DNA of 64,000 nt from Macrosoma leucophasiata (Eukaryota; Arthropoda; Insecta; Lepidoptera; Hedylidae), in contig JAWQUS010000002.1 in NCBI GenBank assembly GCA_036365455.1, forward strand, positions 7,564,001 through 7,628,000. The letters are read 5' to 3'. A program made the position numbers and the translations under genes. Within the stretch, counting starts at the first letter, position 1. The number at the start of each line of letters is the position of its first letter. Below, piece by piece: positions 1-13,100 of the stretch. The notes under the pieces were generated by a model. That model was given only the letters and a program-made list of their open reading frames with translations. It made no database searches and was not told where the DNA came from.

Positions 1-30
1 TGTCTGTGTTTGTATTAACTATTGATGCAG

Positions 31-148
31 TCAGAGAGAGGTCCCGCCGAATATAACCCATTACAAAGTAGATCAAAATTCTGGAAAGGGTATCTACGTG
101 TTCGACATCCCCATGTCCCCGCGCAAGCCTGACGAAGGTCCGGATTAA
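31..148 (+). CDS. Terminal coding exon of an unrecognised gene
   Basis: The exon follows a good acceptor (attgatgcag at 21-30) and runs open to a TAA at 146-148. In the frame I prefer, base 31 completes a split codon and the tail ends with SPRKPDEGPD before the stop. It is short, hydrophilic and has no domain I recognise. A second frame is also open to a TGA at about 130, but it is less protein-like. The rest of the gene lies to the left of the window. The next gene on the right is on the opposite strand, so the two are convergent. I cannot name a function. Confidence 0.5.
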
Positions 149-353
149 TATAATTTCCGAGTAAGATTATGTTAAAATGTAACTTTTATGCATTTTAAAT
201 TACTGATAATTGTATATAAATAATGAGTGTTTAACGTCGATTTTTAAAAAAGTTTGATAAGAATATGTTTACCCACCCCAAGTACCTATTATAAGCTAGC
301 AAGCATCCAAAAAAAATGTTTATACTGATTACCACGACTGATTATTGTCGATA

Positions 354-359
354 AATAAA
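354..359 (+). terminator. Candidate polyadenylation signal for the gene ending at 148
   Basis: AATAAA lies about 200 bases after the stop codon at 146-148, in AT-rich sequence before the first retroposon copy. No other AATAAA lies closer. It is supported only by position and motif. Confidence 0.4.
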
Positions 360-571
360 TTAAGGTTGATTTGAAACTGTTTTTTGATAAAATACTTTGT
401 TTTTTTCTGAAATTCTGGGTTTTAAAAAGTGGACGAAAACTGGACATGAGCTGGACGAAAACTAGATTTAGTGGACAAAAACTGGGGAAATCGCTATAAT
501 GCTAGTTTTATATTTATTAAAAAAGAATGGTTAGCTTAACTGTAATTAGGTAAACACTGTAATTAGGTTTA

Positions 572-868
572 ACTGGTGGTAGAGCTCCAGTGACGGAGCT
601 CGCGGGCGTAGGCACCACCGCATTACCTAATATACTTGCCGCTAAATGGTAGTGTTCAACACTATCGTGTTCCGGTCAGGTGGTAATGTACGGCCCTGTA
701 ATTTCCGGCACAGAGGCATAAGACCTTAGGCCTCAGGAGTGGTAACGCATCTGCATTTTGACCTTGGTCTTTGTGTGGGTGTCTATAGGCTGCAGTCATC
801 ACTTAACATCAATGTGAACTGCATGCTTGTTTACCACTTCCATTACATAAAAAAAAAAAAAAAAAAAA
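572..868 (+). mobile_element. About 290 bp poly(A)-tailed retroposon, copy 1
   Basis: It starts at actggtggtagagctccagt and ends in a run of about 20 A after tgcttgtttaccactt. The same unit recurs at 1363, 53289 and, reversed, at 3418, 27184, 27700, 32008 and 58165. The A-tail and the fixed right end point to a retroposed unit, either a SINE or the 3' end of a LINE. I see no tRNA-like head. Confidence 0.8.
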
Positions 869-892
869 CTATACTCCATAGGCCCAGCCAGC

Positions 893-941
893 TATCTTTA
901 TGGATGTCATATATACACTATATATGACATCCATAAAGATA
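893..941. repeat. Perfect palindrome, 23 bp arms, 3 nt spacer
   Basis: The arm at 893-915 is the exact reverse complement of 919-941, around the spacer cac. It sits just beyond the A-tail of a retroposon and is not the terminal repeat of any element I can see. Confidence 0.9.
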
Positions 942-1146
942 AACGTGGGTTTCATTAAGTAACTGTAACATTTTTGTTTTACCTGTCAAACTAGACAACT
1001 CCACTAATTGGACGATAACCAGCGTATTGACCCTATATTTTAAGCAGCTAAAACAAGCTTATGTAATAGGAACTTATTTCGTGAGATTAGGACCATCCAA
1101 GACTATACAGATTGTTTAATGAAACACAAAGTAATAAATAAACATG

Positions 1147-1152
1147 TTTATT
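1147..1152 (-). terminator. Candidate polyadenylation signal of the WAP-module gene
   Basis: AATAAA on the minus strand lies about 80 bases beyond the proposed stop codon at 1232-1234. Its spacing fits the short final exon proposed there. Confidence 0.45.
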
Positions 1153-1231
1153 GGTACAAAAATATAAAAGTATAAACATTTTCCTAAAGCTTTAACTATT
1201 TCACCAATACTATCTTGAAGTCTTCAAAATT

Positions 1232-1243
1232 TCACCCAAGACT
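1232..1243 (-). CDS. WAP-module gene exon 7: last three codons and stop
   Basis: A very strong acceptor (ctgttcgcatttcag) at 1244 upward is followed in phase 0 by Ser-Leu-Gly-stop. An AATAAA lies about 80 bases further on. No better terminal exon is visible between 1244 and 4046, which is mostly repeats. It is inferred from splice signals and phase, not from protein similarity. Confidence 0.5.
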   Translation of the reverse strand, partial: SLG

Positions 1244-4200
1244 CTGAAATGCGAACAGAAAGTTTTATTTTAATATGTAGTGTATGAGAAAACAAAATAG
1301 CATAAAATTAAATAATTATCAACCGCTAGCTGACCCGGCAAACTTTGCATTGCCTCAGATTCTTACTGGTGGTAGAGCTCCAGTGACGGAGCTCGCCGGC
1401 GTAGGCACCATCGCATTACCTAATATACTTGCCGCTAAATGGTAGTGTTCAGCACTATCGTGTTCCGGTCAGGTGGTAATGTACGGCTCTGTAATTTCCG
1501 GCACAGAGGCATAACACCTTAGGCCTCAGGAGTGATAACGCATCTGCATTGTGACCTTGGTCTTTGTGTGGGTATCTATAGGCTGCAGTCATCACTTAAC
1601 ATCAATGTGAACTGCATGCTTGTTTGCCACTTCTATTACATAAAAAAAAAAAGATTGAAATAATGTATCAAAGATTTGATAGGATACGGACTATTTGTAT
1701 GGGAATATTAAATTATGGTTTTTAGGGTTCCGTACCTTAAAAGGAACCCTTATAGGATCACTCGTGCGTCTGTCTGTCTGTCTGTCTGTCCGTCCGTCTG
1801 TCACAGCCAATTTGCTCCGAAACTACTCGACCGATTGAGTTGAAATTTGATGAATATATGTAAATTGGTGACCCAAAGATGAACACGTCAAGTAAAATAA
1901 TAAATTTTGAACAGGTTTTTTAATTTTCTGATTTACACCCCGAAAGTGGCCCACTTTCGGGGTGTAAATCAGAAAATTAAAAAAAAATCGTAAAGTGTGT
2001 CGTGTGACATATCAAAAGGTTGTTGTCAGCATCTCAGATATTTTTTTTTAATAATTTTTGTATAAACAAATTTGAAGTTATTTAAGATAAACGACGAAAA
2101 TTGACCATTCTCCCCCCTATCTCCGAAACTACTGAAAGTAAAATTTTGAAAAAATGTGGAAAATAGTTGTTTGCCTATAGATTACTGGAAAACCTATAAG
2201 AAGTTTGAGTATTCAAATTAAATAGAAAATTCTTAATAATATAACCCCCCCTGCCGGTACCAACGTAACCGCTATGTCCCTGCATTTTAAATCTGTAATA
2301 TTTTCGAAAATATTTATTTAAATTACGGAACCCTCACCACGCGAGTCGAACTCTCACTTGTCCGGTTTTAATATTTCCTTTCAATTTCTTCATATTTTCT
2401 TACCTTTTAAACCTTCCCTGGACTTCCAAAAATTATTTAAAACCAAAATTAGCCAAATCAGTCCACCCGTTCTCGAGTTTTAGCGAGATTAACGAAATGC
2501 AATTGATTTTTATATACCTATATAGATATAACAAATTGTTGGTCTATTTCTTATGTACCTATTTGTAGCAATTAGGCGGTCGAGCAGCAGTTCATTACTT
2601 TCAGACTGTACGAAATGACAAAATATAAAATCATCGCCAAACGTCATCAATGCAGTTACATATAAAGATAAGGGCGCAATCAGGAAACTCTTCGCTTATT
2701 CAAAATCTGTCAAATACCTAAAGCTTTTATTACGGTAGGTATGCGGCTGCTGCCTGTGTAGTCAAGCGGCGAGTGATAGTACTGATAGTGTCTATCTAAC
2801 AGCTTGGTCTGATCTCAGCGTATTCATCAACGCAACTTTTCTATCTGCCTCTAAAATACTCTAAATAGATAGCTCGGCTAGTCGAGTAGCTTGTAGGTAC
2901 AGTCATGGAATTTTAAACTAGTCCAAATCTGTCAAATCGCCATAATTACTGTGTTATAGTGGAGGATGATTAGATACTCATATCCCAATAGAGATAGACT
3001 TCTTACATACATATTCGATATGATTTGTAAAATGAGTCCCTATAGTTCCCTGTCTAGAACAAGAAAGTCTTGTTAATTTATTGTTGAATTATAATGTTTT
3101 GCACATTTGCGATTTATGCGTAACACTATAGGTCGCGCCACGTAAAAAGAACGCTGGAAGAAAGTAGAAGGGATGTGTTCGCGCATCGGTACACTCGCGC
3201 ACGAAAGTACTAGCCCTATTGGTTTATTTTTGATCTAGCTTTCGCTTGCGGTTTCGTGTATTGGTAGGCAGATTGAAAACGCCGCACCTCATACTACCAA
3301 ATAGATCGAAAAATCGTCTACTGCGCAGCTTGACCGCCAGCGTTCTTTGTACCTGGCGCGACCTATAACAGAGATTGACACTGATCGTGCGATAGGTATT
3401 TCTAATCTGAACTTTTTTTTTATGTAAAGGAAGTGGTAAACAAATATGCACATTGATGTTAAGTAATGACTGCAACCTATAGACACCTACACAAAGACCA
3501 AGGTCAAAATGCAGATGCGTTACCACTCCTGAGGCCTAAAGTGTTATGCCTCTGTGCCGGAAATTACAGGGCCATTACCACCTAACCGGAACCCGATAGT
3601 GCTGAGCACTACCATTTAGCAGCAAGTATATTAGGTAATGCGTGGTGCCTCCGCCCGCGAGCACCGTCACTGGAGCTCTACCACCAGTAAATAAACTTCC
3701 AAAGAATATAGTTCTAATCCTAACAGAGAAAGACGACACCTATATTACCATAAAAGGTAGGCAGAGGTAAATGGGTGCTTGCATGCATTCAAGAATACAT
3801 GCAAGCACCCACGATTCGCCAGTTACGTTTTGTCTCATGTAATACAATAGTTAAATTAAAAAAAATACAGTAGTTTATGGTATGTTTTAATTTTTCGCAA
3901 GTTATGCGCAAGAAGGATGAACAAAATCCACCTATAGCACTACACCGTCCTACCCGGGAATCGAACCCAGAACCCCAGGGTAACAATATTGGCCTGCTAC
4001 CACTAGACAACTTAGGTAGTAGAATATTACTGAGAATATAAAATACCTGAGTGAATCCTGAGAGCAAAGCAAGCAGACTACGTTGCGCCGGTCGACAGTG
4101 TTTCTTGCCGCCTTCTGCACAGCAGAGGTTGGGGAAGCAGTCCACGCTCGAGCTGCAGCGCTGTGGAAACGCGTCGAACTGGGGCGGTGATGTGCACTGA

Positions 4201-7073
4201 AGGTATTGTTCGAGCATACGAACCGCTGTGTAAAATAAAGGTGTATAGATGTAAAGATGCGGAATCGGATACTTGCTGGCCCTTGACCCTGATTATAGTT
4301 ATCTATTCGGTTGGTTCGATGCCGGTCGTTCTATTCATATTTGATTATTCTACATGCTGGAGATTTCCAGTAGCATCTGAGGGAGTAGAATTATTATTGA
4401 CTAGCTGTGCCCGCGACTTCGTCCACGTGAGAAAGAATATGATTGTTCAGTATCTACCCGGACGCAGTCGTGGGCGCAGCTAGTATAAAAGTAGCCTAAG
4501 TTACTCCTTATTACATCAACTATCTGCCTGTGAATGTTCCGTCAAAATCGGAGACACTCAAATTCTATTTATTTGTATGTATTTATGTATGTATGGAGAT
4601 AAAAGTAGCCTAAGTTACTCCTTAATACATCAGCTACCTACCCGTGGAAGTCCCGTCAAAGTCGGACACACTCAAATTCTATTCATTTGTATGTAGGTAT
4701 GTATGTATGGATGTATGGAGATAAAAGTCAAATCAGCTATCTGCCAGTGAAAGTCCCGTCAAAATCGGTCCAGCCGTTCCCAAGATTAGCCCCGCCAGAC
4801 AGACAGACAAATTGTAAAAAATTGTTGTTTTAGTATATGTACCGTGTATACATACATGTGCATTTAGTAAAAAGCGGTTATTTTAATATTACAAACAGAC
4901 ACTCCAATTTTTTATAGATTTTTTATTTTTATAAACTAATTTTGTTTTTATAGCGGTAACAGAAATATATAATTTATGAAAATGGTAGCTTTATACCTAT
5001 CACTATTTATGAGATACATCCTGGTGACAGACAGACAGACAGCGGAGGATTAGTATCAGAATCAGAATCAGAAACTCATTTATTCATTTAGGGTGACAGG
5101 CACCTCTTATGACACGTCAAAAACAAACAAAATAAATTAAAGCGAATAACAATTGATATACATGTCAAACAAGATAAAAAATATATGTAAAGTCAAGAAT
5201 ATCACTAAGATAAAACTAAATGTCATAAACTAATGTAAAAAGTATATCAGTAAAATGTCTCTTTTCCCCTTTACAAACTGATAACAAAGAGTAAAAAGAA
5301 AAGAAAAAGAGTCATTCTTTGTCATTCACCGGCAAAGTTCCAAAGGCCAATATGATCTGAGAAAATAATCCGTAGGGTCCGTTTTTACCTTTTAGATACG
5401 AAACCCCCTAAAGATAAAACTGGATACAGAATAGCTTAAAAATATTCGATATGATTCTTTAAATTGACATAACTTTTTTATTTCACCGATTAACATGAAA
5501 CAAACACTTAATGTTAAGTGAAACTTACCACAATATATTAATGACCGCCAATCGAATAAGCCGTTTCCGATATTAGCGAGCACAAACACACAGACAAACA
5601 GACATTTTTCCGGGATTAAAAGTACCCAGTGTTGTGCGCCAAAGGTTAAAGTATAATCATACCAAGTTTCATTGTAATTGGATCGGTGGTTTTTATGTGA
5701 TGCTTGAACAAACAGACAGACAGACAAAATTTTTTCTAATCACATATTTGGGTTCAGTATCGATCTAGTAACATCCCCTGGTATTTATTTTTTCAATATT
5801 TTTAATGTACAGAATTTACACTTCAACGGTTTTATTATAAGTATAGATTAATGTCGATAGACAGAATAATATAGGTAAGTACCTATGCGGAAAATTAGGC
5901 ACCTAACTGTGGCTAATCAAGGGGACATCGATCATGTTTAAGCAATGCCTACATAGGTACTTGCAGCGCAGTTTACCACTTCCAGGAAATGCAGGCTAAA
6001 GAATAATAAAATTAACGAATAATTTAATAACTTCGGCTGGTAAGTTTTTATTTGAGATTACATTATAAATAGGTTAGTGTTAACACCGAGATGATCCTGA
6101 GAGAGCTATTCTTCAGTCTCAATTAAAATGTGATATAATATAATATTCCATCTAGACAGGAGATTTAGTAGTCAGGGTCCGCACCTTGACGTCTTATTGC
6201 GACTCAATCTAGGAATTGTCTTTTCACTGCCAGTGTTTATAACAACTCCGTAACGGCTTGACCGATTATTAGTTTTTTTTGTGTAGGTACCTATAGGTAG
6301 GTCACTAAAGATGTACAAATTAAAGTGCCACAGAATAACGTTCGTGACTGGATATTAATACTCCAATGCCAAAACCTAGGTGGTTTTACCGGGTTACTTA
6401 CTTCCGATACTTTATTTTTATCTTTATTGCCTTATTTCATTTGACAATGATTTACCAATCGCAACGGTAGTTATAAACAAAATGGGCATTGATTGATTGG
6501 GTGGGTTTTCAGCAATAACAGTTTATTCAGTAGTTTGATCTTTGAGAATTGTGTAGCACGTACATACGAGTACCTAGCATCTTTATGTACTTAATACCTA
6601 TTCTACCATTAAGGTAGGTAATCATTGGTACACATCTATCTCCTATCTTACCTTCTATATCTATCTATATGAACATAATAGATAGGTTATCATCCTTATC
6701 ATCATCACTGCAGCCCAGCCACAACAGAACCTGAGAAATCGGTGCTCCAGCCGAAAGAGATCCTTAAGGCATATTTCCCTTATTAGCCACTGTTGGACAT
6801 TAAAATAATCGCCACGTTGCGCTGACGGATTGGCGATGGCAATGGCGGTAGTTTAATCGCGGGACTGCTAGTCATCCCGCGTTGTTTTATTTACTATCCC
6901 TATGCCTTATTGAAATAGTTTGACCGCCATTTTTCAAGTGCCTGACTGCACTAGCGGCAGAATTCTTCTCTACTTCGTCAATATCTAACCGTTCGTCGCC
7001 AAGTCTGCTTCGGTCGAGCACGCTTTCGCTTTCCAGTCCAATGTCTGATTCGTTTCATGATCAGGACCTCTTC

Positions 7074-7116
<43 letters not shown>

Positions 7117-10100
7117 AATCTAGTCCCATTTAATTTGTTCCCTCGACTGAAGTTTCGTGGCAACGTGGACATTTCAGATTTTTCGGGACAGTATACCTAT
7201 TAAGAGAATTTTGCGAAGACAACTATTAACAAAGACTTGCAGTTAGTATGAAATGGCCTTGGTGGCCGTGGTCCCACGTTTCGGAGCCATACCCACGGAC
7301 TTCGCAAAGACTCGAAAACTCTACGAGTCAGTTTACCTACATGACTACCAAATGGACCGCAGCTGCGTGAAAGTAACTCGGGCTTTATTAAAGTAAGGTA
7401 GGTTAAGGTAAGTTTACTAAGGTAGGTACGGAAGATGACATAACTTCGCCCGAAGTTATGTCATCTTCTGTACCTACCTCCTGTCTCTGATACGACGTAC
7501 GTTACCCAGGTATGTTAATTGATCGCACCCTCAGTAATATAAATATATATCTCGGCGCTATATAAATATATAAACGGTTACCGTTACGGCAGATATCATC
7601 ATTTTGTCCCTACAGCCGGATAGTCGGCATTGTCGACCAGTTGGTCGGCACATAATATTATCTAGCGTCTACTTTTCTTGCGGGCAGAGGAACTACAAAC
7701 ATTGCCGACTACTTACATGCACATCGTGTAACTCGTCTCCCAGCGATCGGGAAAATACAAATGTTGACGAAAAAACGTTGGAGATGAATGAGTTAGACCA
7801 ATAGAAAATAGAAACGGTGCAGACACACGAATTCCTCAAATAGCAGCTGGCGCGTTTGATGACATGTAGATATCAATAAATAAATTGGCCGGTTATGTTT
7901 TAGCTCATGTAACAGGTGGCGAGCCTGTTGACATCTCCAGGCGCATTACACCACTTACACAAAGACCAGATGTAACTATAAGAAGGAATAAACTTACGCC
8001 TGTCGATGCGATTGGCGATGGGCACGAGGTCGAGACGCGCTCGCGCCGTGCGGCAGTAGGAGCGCGTGCCGTCGGGGCAGCAGAGCCGCGGCCAGCAGTC
8101 TGCGTCGCTCTTGCACGACTGCACTTCGAACAGCAGCTCACCGAGTGGTGCCGAAGGGCATTCGCGAGGTATCACGCCCAATATTGCTGTACCGAAAAGA
8201 ACCATTAGATACAGAGAACGCCGACCCTATACCTACTAGACCAGACTGAAGCGATATTTTTAGCAACTTTTACATTAACTTATATTAGACTTTGTTCTTT
8301 GCTAAAGTCTAATGCTAAAGTTTGAAGAGGAGGAAGAAACGCTACGTCAAGTTCCATAATATTCCACATATATAACTAATACTAAGAACAATATGATATT
8401 CCTATTGTTCTTAGTATTCCACACCCAATTAGTTAAAAAAATCAGTCCCCCTTTCCTCATGCAGCCCGTTGTAAGGTCTTGTAAGTCATAATTATCTTAC
8501 AGATTCCACCTATACAGACCTAGACAGTGTGAGAGTTAAAAATATTGAAAATCTATAGGTACCTCTTCTTCGTAGTGTTAGGTTTAAATCGTAAAAACAT
8601 GATTTGAACAGTAGTGCAAAAGGTGAGCTGTGGTTTCTGAAAAATGGAAATAATGGGATACATAGGTAGAATATACCTAACTACTACTAACTAGGTATTT
8701 TCAGTTATACCTACGCTAGGTACGACGTCTACCACTGCCTTCGACGACCTTCATCGCGTGTACGGAACTGTTACCTGTTTGTGCGTGAAAAATCGGCCAA
8801 GTGTGTAACGTGTCGGTCACACATTACTCGCTTGGTTGATTTTTTGTTATAAGTCTAAGCTTACATTAAACAGATCGATATCTTTTGAAAGTAATTTGTT
8901 TGAATGGTTTGTATGTGACATGTGAGGTTATAGAATCATGGACGTGAACGAAACGAACATAATAGTACTTAGGTAGTAAAATAAAATAAATCATATTATA
9001 ACAATATACTAGATACTACGGTAAATGTATAGGTATGTGGTCTAGTGGTAACAGGCCACTTCTCATACGTCTTTTCGGGGGTTAAGTGCTACTTTTTCCA
9101 CTCTCGGAGTTTAGCTATGTGCCCGGCGCTCGGCGATGTCAGTAGGCTCGGCACCTATTATAGGTACATGGAATAAAACCACGACAAAACGTACTTAACT
9201 GCCTGAAGGTGTTTTCATGCAGGTATGTTTGAATGCATGCACCTCTACCTACCCTTCCGGTGCTACTCACGCAACCGAACCTTCCTGAAAAATCTGAAAA
9301 TGTTCAATTGGGGGCAGGGGTCATCAACACACATACACAAATAATAAAACAGGATGGGTGGGTATTGAGTATTGGGTGATCCTACTGGTTAAGGATATCA
9401 GTGAAGAAATATCTTAATTATTGCGAAGTGGAGGCTTGCAAATATATGTGATACCATTTCCTAATTATGTATTGGGTAATATTGACAACATACGTTGATG
9501 AGATTGCGGTGCTGCCTTGGGCCGGGGCGCTGGGACACCTTTCACACATTGGTTCTCGCAGCACACTTCGCCGGGCCCGCCACTAGCGCGGCACTGAGCG
9601 TTGTTCTCGCATGGAATTGGGAACAGCACTATCGGCAGCGGCGCCTTGGGGCACACCAGTTTTTGCGACTTGCCTGTATCAAAATCGAGTCATTTACGAA
9701 TGGAACGGTAGCTGTTGCGTGTATGATTGTGTTGCGCAAGCCATTATGTCAGCTGCCTGAGAAAAACCCCACGTAAGTTCAATGACAAGTTTTGGTCACT
9801 GACTTATATTCGAATGTAATGTGGCGCCAGTTGGAGCTTTATAATCGTGAGTATATCCTTATCCAAACCTGAATTGCACGTTGACGTAATAACTTGTCGG
9901 TGCTTTACCATAATTGCAATCTTATATAAACATCATGAGTTGATATTACGCAGTTAAACGTTGAATGATGCAGAAATGAAATGGTGCAGGCCAGGCCCAC
10001 TGAACGGTCCACTTTTATATGTAGGTAACTAGGTATGTACCTAACAAGTAGATATTAATAACTAGGTATTTGTTTCATACAAATTTAAAACATGTTTCAA

Positions 10101-13100
10101 TTTGAAACAACATTTTCTCGAAAATAGGAACCAGGCCGACATAGTCTCAGGCAACCAGCCAATCTGACAAGAGACAACCATGTGCCCCTACGGTCGGTCG
10201 GTATGAGCAGAGTATGAATATGAACTCTTATTTCTGTATCAAGCCACTTAAGCCAATTTGCAATTTCTATGAATATGTATCTACCTACCGAACCAATCTG
10301 AGGTAAAATTTCACAATTGGGTTTGTTTATTAAACCAATGATGTCATTTTGATATATTTTCCTTATTAAGAAATTGAGATCGAAATGGCTTGGTTTGTAA
10401 TTTCAAAAAATAACATTAAGATGTCACGTCTATCAGCATGTATGCTGGTTGTGTCTAAATGTTCTTTAATGAAACTAAAAACTACCTACTTGGTAGGTAT
10501 AATTAAACGTCTATTTATATCGAAACCACAATCCTACCTTGCCTAATCAAATGGCTGCAGATGGATTAGCAGATTTACTAGATACTCTTGTGGCCAAGAT
10601 GTTTTAGGCTGTACGTTTCCGTTAGGTACCTATGTATTTATAAATAATGCGGTGGTACCAAACGTGTCATTGATCCCGAAGGTATAGCAGATGGAAAAAT
10701 CAAACACCTTCAAGACATGTTTCTATGGGATAGGATTAAACTATCAATAATTTAAACGTATATACCTATTTTCGCCGGTGTAGTCGCTTGTGTCTTCTGG
10801 ATGGGCAGGAGCTGCAGGAAGGGTCGCGGCGGCTCCGTGGTAGTAGTCGGCTTGGGCGTGGTGGTCGTCGTGGTGGTGGTCGTCGAGCTGGTGGTACTCG
10901 GAGTAGTTGTAGTCGTGGTCGTGGTTGTGGTGGTAGTGCTTGTGGTGGTGCTAGTGCTTGTACTTGTGCTTGTGCTCGTACTACTGCTACTCGGCGCTAT
11001 ACTACTCGGCTGCTCTTTTCTAAAACGACGTTCAGAAATAATTCTAATTGTCGAGAGCTAAAAGCGTAAGCGGTGCCAATAAGCAGTGGGGTAGGTTTCT
11101 ATAGGGTCTATAGAGCCCTCGGCAATATTCAGCCATCCTTGTTCATATCGTAAGAATATTGACATAATTGTTCTGTGTAAGTACGATTTTTTTCCAAAGT
11201 TGCTTGTCCCCAAAAGTATTTTAGTATAAAAAATGGAGTTTAAACCCTTAACTCGAGCTATGAACTAAGACTAGTTAAGTACCTACATAATAAAACGAAG
11301 TCGTGAATAAGGCTGACCAACGCTACGTCATATTTGTTGGACACAGTAGGATCTTACAGGAAAGTAACATTTATTTTTAAGAGAACTCTTAAACTAAGGT
11401 AGATAGGTAAGATTGGAGGCACAGCTAAAGAAAAAACAGACGTTATTACATTTTATGTGCAGATTAAATAACTGCAATGGGATGCTGGTGTATTGCCAAA
11501 AACTTTATAGATATAGGCTGATGACGATATACGAGCTTAATAGTTCAACTATTTTGGATTAGATAAAGTTGGAGACATTCTTACGCGCTAAAAACTATTT
11601 AAGTAATTTAATATTAGTGTGTATAAACTAAATACATACAAATCAAAATGTTAAATCAATTTTATTGATATGTTGGAACAGATCCCAACTTGTTATGTTG
11701 ACAGAAGGTACGGGAGATGCACACTACAAAGGTATGTTTATAAGACAAGGGCATGGGGCTTTAGAAGGTAAAGCGGCTGATAGTGAACCAGTGGTCGCTG
11801 GTTCGGTAACTATCTGAAGTCATTTTTTTCCATTTAGTCTATTATTTCTTTAAAAACTTTCGTAGCATTCTACATTCCCAATTGTACTTGATCCCGCCGA
11901 GGGTAAGTTTTAGCAAATTAACTAAAAAAAACACCAGAACCCAGACTAAATAATTCCTTTAGTATGAGGCTAAGATATTGAATGCAAGATATGTCACGGA
12001 TGAACTGGTCTTAAACAATTTTAGGGAGGTTTGTCTCCCTGGATCGCTACTGTTCCCTTTTTCGTGTTTTCATGTAGATAATTTAAGCATCTTCAAACTA
12101 GATGCAGTTGTGTTAATTGTAGATTATAATAGCTATTACCAAATAATAGTTTGTCACTCTAGGCATTGCGATACGAACGGAGACCCAAAGACCTAATCCC
12201 GTCAGTGTTTGTGAAATAGACGCGGTTTCATCAACGATGCCATTTATAATGGGTTGGGTTTCATTTCATCCTAAAAGATAAGCATATCGAACGCAACAAA
12301 GAAAGATAAAAATAATAAAATCATTACAACCATTTTAGTCAAATAAAGTAATAGGTATCTAGGTGTAAAATGTATTAACTTGTTTGTAGCCTACCTACTT
12401 ACGTATTTATAGGTGAAGGCATTAATAATGCATAAAATTAAATTATAAAAGTTATAATTTTGCAACTTGTACCAAAATAATATAATTGCATCGGTGCAGA
12501 AGATTTATGTATTAGGAAACCATAATGACCTTTGATTTTCTAACCACTCTCGCTGTCGATATTTTGAAATAATTCTACATTCTACACATGTAAGGTACCT
12601 ATACTATAGGAATTATACTTCAATTTATTTCGTGCATAAATGAGACGTTGGTGATTGGGTATATAACTCAATCTAGAGCTAAGTATTATAAAGGTTAACC
12701 TTTTTAATTACCCAGACAGGTACACTTTGTAAGGCTACATGTTGTGAAGTAATAATAATACTAAGTAATAGTTGAGTAACACTAACTCACGTACCGAGAC
12801 CACACTATTCATAAGGTTAGTTTAATTTGAAATAGGTACGCTCATTAAAACAACAAAAAAAATAACGTCTCATTTAGTGAGTTACAATGTGGTAATGACT
12901 CAATTGATGGTTTTGGTAATATTATATTATCATAACGATGGTCCCTACGTATTAGGTTGGGGAAAAAGTTTCTTCGCATTTTTTAAGATAATTCAAAACA
13001 TTTTTTAATATAGTTTATTTAAATTTAACGAAAGTATGTATGTACCATTTTGTTCGATAACCTTTTGCCATCTTGTAGGTGGTAGGGACATGATCCCATT

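Noticed and set aside
4163..4483. 106-residue plus-strand ORF
   Set aside because: It starts antisense to WAP exon 6 and ends in a CTAGT-type element.
7885..8208. 107-residue plus-strand ORF
   Set aside because: It is antisense to WAP exon 5 and a SINE fragment, with no protein-like features.
10788..11069. Two long overlapping plus-strand ORFs rich in Val or Gly/Arg
   Set aside because: They are shadows of the Thr/Ser-rich exon on the minus strand, whose phases fit the WAP-module gene exactly.
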